DNA of 64,000 nt from Marinobacter sp050379415 (lineage in GTDB: Bacteria > Pseudomonadota > Gammaproteobacteria > Pseudomonadales > Oleiphilaceae), in the NCBI RefSeq assembly GCF_050379415.1, contig NZ_JBNRLS010000004.1:434001-498000 (forward strand). The letters run 5' to 3'. Positions within the stretch are counted from its first letter, which is position 1; the number at the start of each line of letters is the position of its first letter. A program made the position numbers and the translations under genes. Positions 55,145-62,525 of this stretch are shown piece by piece. The notes below the pieces were generated by a model, which saw only the letters and a list, made by a program, of their open reading frames with translations, ran no database searches and was not told the DNA's origin.

Positions 55145-55534
55145 ATGACTCAGTACAAGTTTTCAGAAAAAAGTGAAGCATTCTGTCAGGAAGTATTCGC
55201 CCAGATGTTGAGCAGCTCCGATGCCATTTACGGGATTTTGATTTCCACTGTAGACGGCCATGACGTAGCGAAGAACTTCCGGAAAGACATGCCCGCCTCC
55301 AAACTCTCAGCCATGATGAGCTCTATCCTGGCCCTCGGAGAAACCATTGCTGTTGAGGCACAACAGCAGCAGTGTCGTTATGTCATCGTCGAAAATAGCG
55401 ACGGCTACATACTTACTCTGAAGTTGAAGGACAGACTCGTCCTGAGTGTCATCGCAACAACCCGGGTCAACCTTGGAATGTTGCACAGCGTCAGCAGAAA
55501 TGCAGCCGAGAAACTGGCTGCGCATATACGGTAA
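55145..55534 (+). CDS. Roadblock/LC7-like protein 2
   Basis: This 129-residue protein has the roadblock pattern: strand IYGILISTVDGHDV, a helix KLSAMMSSILALGETIA, strands RYVIVENSDGYILTLKL and LVLSVIATT, and a last helix VNLGMLHSVSRNAAEKL. It starts 17 bases after the GTPase stop with a weak ribosome site, so coupling is likely. By analogy to MglB it could be a GTPase-activating or exchange partner. Confidence 0.85.
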   Translation: MTQYKFSEKSEAFCQEVFAQMLSSSDAIYGILISTVDGHDVAKNFRKDMPASKLSAMMSSILALGETIAVEAQQQQCRYVIVENSDGYILTLKLKDRLVLSVIATTRVNLGMLHSVSRNAAEKLAAHIR

Positions 55535-55560
55535 CCACCATTAAAGACGAGAAGGTACTA

Positions 55561-55968
55561 ATGTCAAACCTCAATGAAATCTGCCAAAACATGGTCCATG
55601 AAGTGGGTGATGCGCTGGGTGCAGCAGTTGTGGATCTGGAATCCGGATTGCTTCTCACCGTTGCACACAATGTCCCCTACTTCACCCAGAGTTATCTGGA
55701 TGCCGTAGCCGCAGCAGCCGTGGATATGTTCAGGGGTAAAACCGTTAACACGGTCGAAAAATTGATCGCATCACAACGGGGAACCGAGGTGAACCGGTTG
55801 GTGAAGGAAGTCCAGATGACAACAGAGAAGACTTACCACTTCATGTCGATTGTGCCGGGCAAGCCCAATGCGCTGATGGTGCTGATTACCGGCAAGAAGG
55901 CAAACCTGGGCATGGGTTGGGCGGCACTCCGTGGCGCCCTGCCGAAAGTATCGCCTCTTTGCCCCTGA
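55561..55968 (+). CDS. Roadblock/LC7-like protein 3
   Basis: This 135-residue protein shows the fold again: GDALGAAVVDLESGLLL, an internal helix, MSIVPGKPNALMVLI, and a last helix ANLGMGWAALRGA. It has GAAGG upstream and ends the operon. It shares the NLGM motif at the last helix with the other two roadblock proteins, suggesting paralogues with different partners. A 9-bp hairpin without a T-run lies between its end and the convergent phosphoesterase gene. Confidence 0.8.
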   Translation: MSNLNEICQNMVHEVGDALGAAVVDLESGLLLTVAHNVPYFTQSYLDAVAAAAVDMFRGKTVNTVEKLIASQRGTEVNRLVKEVQMTTEKTYHFMSIVPGKPNALMVLITGKKANLGMGWAALRGALPKVSPLCP

Positions 55969-55984
55969 ACAACGCTGTCTCGTC

Positions 55985-56009
55985 CTGGCCCGGCCTATGC
56001 CCGGGCCAG
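55985..56009. terminator. hairpin between convergent roadblock-3 and phosphoesterase genes
   Basis: CTGGCCCGG and CCGGGCCAG form a perfect 9-bp stem with a 7-base loop. Neither side has a T-run, so intrinsic termination is doubtful; it may stall or process transcripts. Confidence 0.4.
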
Positions 56010-56015
56010 AATCTG

Positions 56016-57599
56016 CTATCTGCCCTGAAGCAACCGACTGCTCAGCTGGGCAGGAAACTCCTGCCGGTTCATGTCCTCAATGACCTTTGAAACATCATAG
56101 TCAAGGTTGATGAATTCGATCCCGAACGTACCAGTATCGAGAATCGCAAACTCCAGACCGGTCTGCCCGCCCCTCGGCTGACCCACAGAACCCGGGCATA
56201 CCAACCCCTGGTCAACCGATGCCAGGGAATAACGGCTGGACACCGAATGCCCTGTCAACGTCTTCCTCCCATAGTACACACCGGCAATGTGGGTGTGTCC
56301 GTGGAAACAGTAGCGGATGCCGCGCTCCCTCATGTTCTTCAAATTGTCCTCATAGGTCATACGATAGACATAGCCATTCATGAACGTGGGATCCTGAGGC
56401 GCGCCATGCACCGCAAGCCAGCCTTCCCCGTCAAGGTACAATGGCAGACTACCAAGCCATTGACGCTCTGCCGGTGACAGCCGGCTTACGGTCCAGTCAA
56501 TTACCCAACGCGAACCCGACGAGAAGCCCTGCCCTGCTTTGCCGATGGCAGCGGCGTGGTCGTGATTCCCCCGGATAATGTGAAAGTCGCCCGCACTCAG
56601 AAGCTCAATGCATTCGGATGGATGTGGCCCATATCCGACGAGGTCCCCCAGAACCAGCACCCGGGAAACAGATCTTCGTTGCAGCTCTTTCAGTGTTTGC
56701 TCCAGAGCGGGGAGATTGGCATGGATGTCTGCAATGATCCCGACGAGGCCTGTTCCCCTATCCAGTATGTGCTGAGCATCTGCCGGGATAGCATACACCG
56801 AAGGTGCCTCTTGCTCGATACCGGCCTGAGCTCTGGCTGCCTGGGCAAATCCCTTCAGAAAATGACCTCGCCGTGCTGACTGCTCGTCGTTAGCTGTAAA
56901 GACGCCCCGGATCTGCTCGGAAATAATGTCAATCCACTCGGAGTCCGGATAATAGAATCGAAGCCATTTGCCAAGGCTTGCTCCCAGCGAGGAAAACAAG
57001 GCTTCCGGAAAGTCAACGAACTGTCGAAACCAGACACCAACCGCCTGGGTTAGTCCGGAGAACCCATCCCAACCATAGATATCGTCATCAAGGTAAAAAA
57101 CGTGGCCAGTTTCATCGGCACCGAAGTTCGAAAGGCCCGGATCCAGCACACGCTCGTGCTCCTTCATAAACCGAATGTAGATCGAGAAGTACTGATCCAG
57201 CAACTGCAGCGCACTCGATGAATCGGCCTGCAACAGGGACATATGAAGGGGGTGGAGCGTTTTCGTTATATTGCCTATCCAGCACCGATTTCTGTGTTTG
57301 GCGACAAACCACAGTTTGGATGGGTGGTATATCCCTAACTTCCGCTCGTTTTTGGCGCTGAAGTCTCCCCTTTGTCTGGCTTGAGGCTCCGCCAGATTCA
57401 CCCCGGCGTGAATCTTTACGATTCTGTCGTTCCGCTCGAAGATCAGCGTGCCCGGCTTACCGGTGAACCTTTCCCCGTGTTCCAGGGCCTGAAACCCCGA
57501 GAGGATAATGCCCTTGATCATCTCGCCAGAACAGTCGGGCTCCAAATCGTCGGAGCTTCTGATAACTGCAATGTCGGCGAGCTTAAGGTCTTCAAGCAT
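56016..57599 (-). CDS. kinase-like domain fused to calcineurin-type metallophosphoesterase
   Basis: This 527-residue protein has two parts. The C-terminal half (about 285-500) is a complete metallophosphoesterase: DIHAN (291), GDLVGYG (318), GNHDH (345), AVHGAP (397) and HGHTH (433-437). The N-terminal half recalls an aminoglycoside-phosphotransferase-like kinase: a possible beta-3 Lys62 in IVKIHAG, a catalytic-loop-like LDPGLSNFG (Asp153, Asn158), and YLDDDIYGWD as the metal-binding strand. The kinase reading is by motif order only. It converges on the roadblock/GTPase operon and may add to or oppose that signalling. Confidence 0.72.
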   Translation of the reverse strand: MLEDLKLADIAVIRSSDDLEPDCSGEMIKGIILSGFQALEHGERFTGKPGTLIFERNDRIVKIHAGVNLAEPQARQRGDFSAKNERKLGIYHPSKLWFVAKHRNRCWIGNITKTLHPLHMSLLQADSSSALQLLDQYFSIYIRFMKEHERVLDPGLSNFGADETGHVFYLDDDIYGWDGFSGLTQAVGVWFRQFVDFPEALFSSLGASLGKWLRFYYPDSEWIDIISEQIRGVFTANDEQSARRGHFLKGFAQAARAQAGIEQEAPSVYAIPADAQHILDRGTGLVGIIADIHANLPALEQTLKELQRRSVSRVLVLGDLVGYGPHPSECIELLSAGDFHIIRGNHDHAAAIGKAGQGFSSGSRWVIDWTVSRLSPAERQWLGSLPLYLDGEGWLAVHGAPQDPTFMNGYVYRMTYEDNLKNMRERGIRYCFHGHTHIAGVYYGRKTLTGHSVSSRYSLASVDQGLVCPGSVGQPRGGQTGLEFAILDTGTFGIEFINLDYDVSKVIEDMNRQEFPAQLSSRLLQGR

Positions 57600-57786
57600 G
57601 TTCAGTGAGGCATCGGTTACGGGTTTTCATAATGCCCTCCAGGACTCTACGATGTCGAGATACAAAGCCAATGAAAAAGTCCGCTATTGAGCACCTCAGA
57701 ATACCTATCACCATGTTTTTATAGCGCTTTTGGCATTTCACGAGTCACGTTCCTGAAATTACCTGACAGAATCGGATGACTCATGC

Positions 57787-57815
57787 TTGACAGCTTAACC
57801 CCCCGCCCATATCAT
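57787..57815 (+). promoter_or_regulatory. sigma-70 promoter of tRNA-Met
   Basis: TTGACA at 57787-57792 and TATCAT at 57810-57815 are separated by exactly 17 bases, a near-consensus promoter ending 27 bases before the tRNA. Confidence 0.85.
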
Positions 57816-57842
57816 ACGCGCCGCTTCCATCGATGAAGCAAT

Positions 57843-57919
57843 GGCAAGGTAGCTCAGTTGGTTAGAGCACAGCACTCATAATGCTGGGGTCGGCGGTTCG
57901 ACTCCGCCCCTTGCTACCA
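57843..57919 (+). tRNA. tRNA-Met (CAT, elongator)
   Basis: The 77-base tRNA includes an encoded CCA. The anticodon stem AGCA/TGCT surrounds CTCATAA, which is the elongator pattern; the initiator GGG/CCC pairs are absent. The acceptor GGCAAGG pairs with CCTTGCT, giving a G1-U72 wobble at the end. The prophage begins immediately downstream, so the 3' part is a likely attachment core. Confidence 0.95.
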
Positions 57920-57925
57920 GATTTC

Positions 57926-57960
57926 AAAGGGTTACGATTTCCGTCGTAACCCTTTTTTCT
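57926..57960 (+). terminator. Rho-independent terminator after tRNA-Met
   Basis: AAAGGGTTACGA and TCGTAACCCTTT form a 12-bp stem with a 6-base loop and run into TTTTTTCT. It is 7 bases past the tRNA and just inside the presumed attL boundary. Confidence 0.9.
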
Positions 57961-58123
57961 TTGGTTGCCCACAACTTGCCTACACCTCAAGTTGCGCCAT
58001 TTCTCCGATACTAATTAAGCCTTCAATTGCTCCATGCACGCCGCTCTGAATTGGAAGATTTGGAGACCTTTTACCTCCCTGCGTATGATAATCAAACATG
58101 AAGCAAAGTAGCTGAGGTACTCA

Positions 58124-58561
58124 ATGGCAGAGGATAGTCGGAGCATATTCGAGAAAGTCTGCAACTCAATCAAAAAACACAAATTCCCTCCTGGACTACA
58201 AACTCCAAACACACACTCAAAGGATATCGAATCACTGATCGATAGAGTGATATCCCAAGCCCATTCAGAATACCCTCGGGTTGAGGGCGACAGAGATGCG
58301 TTGAAAGAAAAGGTAAAGCAAGAATTAAAAAAGGAAAATCTCTACATTCGCGTGACATCTACAATTCAAGCCTACGAAAACAGAGAAAAGGTCTACTTTG
58401 ATGAGCATACCCAGCTCAAGCGTATCGAAAATGGCCAAGGCTTACGGAATCTCAAATGGAGGGCAGCAACCACCTTCACCATTGCCTCAATCATTTTCTT
58501 TTTTTACTGGCTAGCCGATTGCTTAGAGATAACCATGCCTCTATCAAGAGTCGCCCTCTAG
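58124..58561 (+). CDS. putative prophage cargo protein with one C-terminal membrane segment
   Basis: This 145-residue protein is Lys/Glu-rich with a soluble helical N-terminus (about 1-108) and a hydrophobic segment (about 115-132, FTIASIIFFFYWLADCL). The gene is visibly more AT-rich than the chromosome and lies opposite to the phage genes, between the tRNA and the integrase. TGAGG precedes the ATG. I recognise no family. Position and composition suit an accessory gene such as superinfection exclusion or defence. Confidence 0.65.
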   Translation: MAEDSRSIFEKVCNSIKKHKFPPGLQTPNTHSKDIESLIDRVISQAHSEYPRVEGDRDALKEKVKQELKKENLYIRVTSTIQAYENREKVYFDEHTQLKRIENGQGLRNLKWRAATTFTIASIIFFFYWLADCLEITMPLSRVAL

Positions 58562-58589
58562 ATTCTTGCTAAAAGCCCTGTTTCCTTAC

Positions 58590-59567
58590 TCATAAAGATC
58601 CCTTTGGCCAAATCAACTCTGAAACCGGAGAAAGCCGGACAGCTGACTCCAAGTGATCAGGCGAAAGGTGCGCATACTTCATGGTCATGGTGATGTTACC
58701 GTGACCTAGAATGCGCTGAAGGGTAAGAATGTCTCCCCCATTCATCATGTAATGACTCGCGAAGGTGTGCCGGAGAATATGCGTCAGTTGCTGAGGGGTT
58801 GAAAATCCACAGCGCTGATAGGCCGACCTGAACGCAGATCGACAAGGGCCAAACAAACGACCTGGGCCCGGCAAGGCATGCTCAAGAACCTGTTCCTGGA
58901 TCTTCGGATCAATGGGAACCGCCCTGCTCTTGCCGTTCTTTGTGTCCCGGAAGATCACTTTGCCTGAAACAAACCCCGAGTTGGTCAGCGTTTCCGCTTC
59001 AATCCAACGGGCACCGGTCGCCAGACAGATCATGGCCACCGACCAGACAAACTCGTTCGTGCTTTGCCTGCATTCGTCCAGGAGCTGTTGGCATTGCTCA
59101 ATGGTCAGGAACGACATCTCCCGTTCCTTCACTCTCACCTGACGCACGGGCCCGATCGGGTTGTGTTTCAGATGGCCAAGCCGGACCATTTCAGCGAAGA
59201 CCGCAGAGAGGTACCGCTGTTCATGGTTGCAGGTTCCAGCAGTGACTTCCTGCATTCTCTGAGCCCGATATTCCATCCAGTCCGTGGCCGTGAAGTCCTT
59301 AACTCTCGGGTTACCCAAACGGTCACAGATCGCGTTTGTCCTGGAAAGCCTGTACTTGGCATCCTTCAACGTATGGCCGTGGTAGTCGTACCACTTCTTC
59401 ACCAGGTCTTTCAGTCGTTCTGCAGGTGCCTTCTCCGTCCGACCATAATCGCGAACGAACTGGAGCGCATCGAGGCGAGTCTTGAAGCCCTGCTTTCGAA
59501 CCCTTGGCCCCTCACGTCCATCCGGGTAGAAATCGACCTTCCAACCGTTCTCGGTCTTCGAAATCAT
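58590..59567 (-). CDS. int: phage tyrosine recombinase/integrase
   Basis: This 325-residue tyrosine recombinase has an N-terminal DNA-binding part, a core-binding domain (about 50-140), and catalytic residues Arg187 (LATGARWIEAE), Lys near 213, His263 and Arg266 (LTHILRHTFASH), His289 (LGHGNI) and Tyr298 (MKYAHL). It should integrate the phage at the tRNA-Met site about 670 bases away. Its ATG overlaps the rep stop by 4 bases, so it is expressed with replication genes. Integrases of this kind are less usual in inoviruses than use of host XerCD. Confidence 0.94.
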   Translation of the reverse strand: MISKTENGWKVDFYPDGREGPRVRKQGFKTRLDALQFVRDYGRTEKAPAERLKDLVKKWYDYHGHTLKDAKYRLSRTNAICDRLGNPRVKDFTATDWMEYRAQRMQEVTAGTCNHEQRYLSAVFAEMVRLGHLKHNPIGPVRQVRVKEREMSFLTIEQCQQLLDECRQSTNEFVWSVAMICLATGARWIEAETLTNSGFVSGKVIFRDTKNGKSRAVPIDPKIQEQVLEHALPGPGRLFGPCRSAFRSAYQRCGFSTPQQLTHILRHTFASHYMMNGGDILTLQRILGHGNITMTMKYAHLSPDHLESAVRLSPVSELIWPKGSL

Positions 59568-60826
59568 GCCGCTACCTTAGTCAGCAATCGACGCTTGATC
59601 AGACCATCCTCGACAAGCTTGTATAACTCGTTCTCGTATATCTCACGCCTTCGATAGTAATTGCAGAGGTCCTCCCAGAGACCAGACTTCTTAAGGCAAT
59701 CCCAAGCTTGTCGCGTGTTGAACCGGTTGCGGGCATAAATGCTCAGGAGGTTGCCAAAGGCCAGGGAGACGTTCTTCTCGTTACCACAACCGGGCTCCTT
59801 TTTTGCGCGTTTGTAGAGCAGATCCGGGGCCGAGTAACCGAAGCCAACGTCATCCCGGAGCTTGGTCCAGATGGGATGCACCCAGTCACGCTTCACTTCG
59901 TAGCGGTTGCCTTTCATGGCGTACTGCCACAGACCGGTCAGATGCGGTACCGCATCCATGAAGGTATAGATCGGCTTCATGTTGGCCGTGCCCTGGGAGA
60001 TCTCGTTCACGATGCGATGATGGAACCGGATTTCCAGGCGCCAAACGGGCTTCTCAGGGTCATAGCAAGTATCCGGGAAGCACTCTTCGTTGGTGGCGCA
60101 TTCCCAGATGGATTCCATGAAGGCGCGTTTGTCCGAGACGTCGATTTCCTTGGATTTGTCGTACAGGCAGACCTGAAGGCTGTTGGCCTTGCCGAAGGTG
60201 TACGTCTCCCCTCGACCGTTGATGGTGGCACCGTCCAGCCCCTTGAAGACCAGTTCACTCAGGCCGTTATGCACGCTGATGGTTTTGGCGCGAGTTACGA
60301 AGTGTTGGGCAAAATCTTTCGGGGGTTCCCAACCCTGGAAGTCGACCGCGAGGTGGAGCGCGATCCCAACGGGGCTGAGGTTCTTCAGAAAGAACATTCC
60401 CCACTCGGCCAGCTCATCGTGTATCTGTTGACTGGAACGCTCATAGAGCCAACGAGGGGAGGTCTCAATCTTGAGGTGCGTTCCCAGGGTATCGGGCTCG
60501 GCATAGAAGTTCTGAACGAGCAGGGTCAGACCGTACTCACGATTTTGAAGCAGGTATTTAAAGCCACCACGGCGACCAGTCTGCACCCGGAAATCCACGC
60601 CCCTGATGGTGACGGACGCTTCAAAGCTGCTTTCGTAGGCATCAGCAATCTCTGAGAGAACTTCAGGCTTCAATCGCCCCTGGAACAATTGCCTGACGGT
60701 ATCAACACCGGTCCAAAGCACGTTCACGTCCTCCAGGTTAACCTGCTGACCATCCGGACCGATGAACAGATTGCCCTTCCCTACCTCACCGGTCTGCACA
60801 TTGAAGCGTTCAAAATCGTTAATCAT
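59564..60826 (-). CDS. phage replication initiation protein (rolling-circle type, RstA/gpII-like)
   Basis: This 420-residue protein is the likely replication initiator. IALHLAVDFQGW (about 156-166) and LQVCLYDKSKEID (217-229) match the Rep_trans/phage gene II class found in filamentous phages such as CTX-phi. The catalytic Tyr cannot be assigned with certainty. The gene lies between the hairpin region and the integrase, as expected for initiators near the viral origin. A ribosome site is weak. Confidence 0.8.
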   Translation of the reverse strand: MINDFERFNVQTGEVGKGNLFIGPDGQQVNLEDVNVLWTGVDTVRQLFQGRLKPEVLSEIADAYESSFEASVTIRGVDFRVQTGRRGGFKYLLQNREYGLTLLVQNFYAEPDTLGTHLKIETSPRWLYERSSQQIHDELAEWGMFFLKNLSPVGIALHLAVDFQGWEPPKDFAQHFVTRAKTISVHNGLSELVFKGLDGATINGRGETYTFGKANSLQVCLYDKSKEIDVSDKRAFMESIWECATNEECFPDTCYDPEKPVWRLEIRFHHRIVNEISQGTANMKPIYTFMDAVPHLTGLWQYAMKGNRYEVKRDWVHPIWTKLRDDVGFGYSAPDLLYKRAKKEPGCGNEKNVSLAFGNLLSIYARNRFNTRQAWDCLKKSGLWEDLCNYYRRREIYENELYKLVEDGLIKRRLLTKVAA

Positions 60827-60899
60827 GTGTAGTGTTCCTTTTTGTCCATTTTTGAACCGATGTTTCGGTTCCTATGAGACGTGTTACAGGGACGTCTCT

Positions 60900-60970
60900 G
60901 GGGCTTCGCCCCGGCGCCAGCGGATCGCTTGCTCCTCGCGCATCGTCGCTAGCGCTCCGCTGGCGCCGGG
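60900..60970. repeat. nested hairpins between zot and rep (putative viral origin/packaging signal)
   Basis: GGGGC-TTC-GCCCC (60900-60912) adjoins 15-base arms at 60910-60924 and 60956-60970 (CCCGGCGCCAGCGGA and its complement), separated by 31 bases. The right arm covers the last codons of zot. No T-run follows on either strand, so a simple terminator is unlikely. In filamentous phages such hairpins next to rep serve as the origin or packaging signal. Confidence 0.6.
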
Positions 60971-62208
60971 TCGTCGGCCTGGGTTAATAAGGGTGGATAC
61001 ATGCTCGGCTCGATCATGGGCCGGGGTCCTGGGTCTTCCGATCGGATCCGATGGCAGTAGAGATCCTGGACGGCTTGCCCGTTCCACCAGAGCTGGCCGT
61101 GGCAATCCCTCAAATAGAGGACCCGATAGCCGTAGCTGGCGAGATCCTGTTGAGTCAGTGCAAACTCGCCTTGTTGATCCTTGCCGCTGAACAGGTAGGC
61201 GCGGTTGATGCTGCCAGAGATGCGGAGGTGAACGTCCGAGAAGGGATGCTCTTGCTGTGGCTGCTGGTTGTTTGAGTTGCTGTTTAGAGGACGCTCAGTC
61301 TTGCTATCAGCCGGAACGCCGCGCCCATCAGCACCATCAGCGTCAGGGCGACCATCAGCCTGAGCAGCTTCAGGCACAGCCACCGGCTCACCTGAGAGGC
61401 GCGCTTTCTCACGCTCGATGATCTGGACCGCAGCGTATGAGAAGTAGCCGAGGCTGCCGATGACAACCACAACTGCCATCTGCAACTTGCGATCCTTAAG
61501 AATTGAATGCCCCCCGACCACCCCTTTGGCCTTGCCGGTTTTCGTGGACTGGTAGCACTCGAAGACCCGAAGATCGACCTTGTACTCTTTTGGGACACCG
61601 ATGCTATGGGAGGTAGCTTTTCCGCTGTTTTCAGGGTCATGTTCCAGTTCCCTCCATTTGTTTTTCTTCCAGGGCACGATGTGCCCCATCTGCCAATGCC
61701 GGAAGGCCTGTTGGGCGCTTTGGCGGATTTCCCTGTGGATCTTTCCGATGTTCGGGGTGCACAGGAACAAGTCCCAGTTGTAGTGGCGGTGCATATCGAA
61801 GGCTAAGAGGACGTCGGCAGGCCGGTTATCTCTCTGAGCCGCTTCTTTGCCCCCTGGGTAATCGAGCTGTTCGATCCTGAAGTCGCGTCTTGCTGCCGGA
61901 TAAACGGCCTGGGCTTCATCGAGGACGATCAAGGCACCGATGGGGGCCCAATGAAACCATCTCGCCGCATATTCCAGGGCGTCCCGGGTTTCGGTTTCCA
62001 GGTTGATGATCCGGGCTTCCGGACCGCAGGTCACGCCGAAGGCCTGCTCTACTCGCTCGATGGAATCCAGGCCTCTTATGTTGGTGACGACGCAGCGGCC
62101 ATCGGGATAGTCGCTGTCCTCCCCGATCAGGGCCGGGATCACATAGCGCTGGACCACCCCGGCGGACTTATAAGAGCCGGGCGGGCCGTGGTGGATGTTG
62201 ATGGTCAT
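60949..62208 (-). CDS. zot: Zot/pI-family phage assembly ATPase
   Basis: This 419-residue protein has an N-terminal P-loop domain with Walker A GPPGSYKS (8-15) and Walker B ALIVLDEAQ (92-100). A membrane segment (about 243-262, KLQMAVVVVIGSLGYFSYAA) follows, then a periplasmic tail rich in Gln/Asn/Pro. The Zot domain is the assembly motor of filamentous phages (M13 pI). Toxin activity should not be assumed. It overlaps the pVI-like gene by 4 bases. Confidence 0.92.
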   Translation of the reverse strand: MTINIHHGPPGSYKSAGVVQRYVIPALIGEDSDYPDGRCVVTNIRGLDSIERVEQAFGVTCGPEARIINLETETRDALEYAARWFHWAPIGALIVLDEAQAVYPAARRDFRIEQLDYPGGKEAAQRDNRPADVLLAFDMHRHYNWDLFLCTPNIGKIHREIRQSAQQAFRHWQMGHIVPWKKNKWRELEHDPENSGKATSHSIGVPKEYKVDLRVFECYQSTKTGKAKGVVGGHSILKDRKLQMAVVVVIGSLGYFSYAAVQIIEREKARLSGEPVAVPEAAQADGRPDADGADGRGVPADSKTERPLNSNSNNQQPQQEHPFSDVHLRISGSINRAYLFSGKDQQGEFALTQQDLASYGYRVLYLRDCHGQLWWNGQAVQDLYCHRIRSEDPGPRPMIEPSMYPPLLTQADDPAPAER

Positions 62209-62525
62209 TTGAAGACTCCCATCACGTAGCGGGTCAGGTGGGCGTTCAGGATGATGTTCAGGGCATCCGGCACCCGGAAGAACGTGAGCACCCCCATGAC
62301 CTTAGAATCGATGGTGCCCCAGTACTGATTGATGGTGCCGGAGATGTTCAGCTGGTTGAGGACCTCCTGGGCCACTTGCCAGGAGAAGCCGACGAAGTAG
62401 ATCTTGGCTTTGGTCACCCAGATGACGTACCAGGCGGAGAGCTTGACCAGGATGTCATCCAGGAAGGCCGGGATGGACTCGAAGAAGCCCCAGATGGCGG
62501 TAAAGAAATCAGCGATGAATTCCAT
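62205..62525 (-). CDS. filamentous phage minor coat protein, pVI/DUF2523-like
   Basis: This 106-residue protein is hydrophobic with two or three membrane-prone stretches (FIADFFTAIWGFFESIP, AWYVIWVTKAKIYFVGFSW). Position between the pIII-like gene and zot is that of M13 gene VI. Size and hydrophobicity fit. Its start overlaps the pIII stop (TGATG), and its stop overlaps the zot start (ATGA). Confidence 0.75.
   Translation of the reverse strand: MEFIADFFTAIWGFFESIPAFLDDILVKLSAWYVIWVTKAKIYFVGFSWQVAQEVLNQLNISGTINQYWGTIDSKVMGVLTFFRVPDALNIILNAHLTRYVMGVFK

Noticed and set aside
60949..62208. Zot as an enterotoxin
   Set aside because: The P-loop assembly domain and phage context explain it; there is no evidence for a released toxin fragment.
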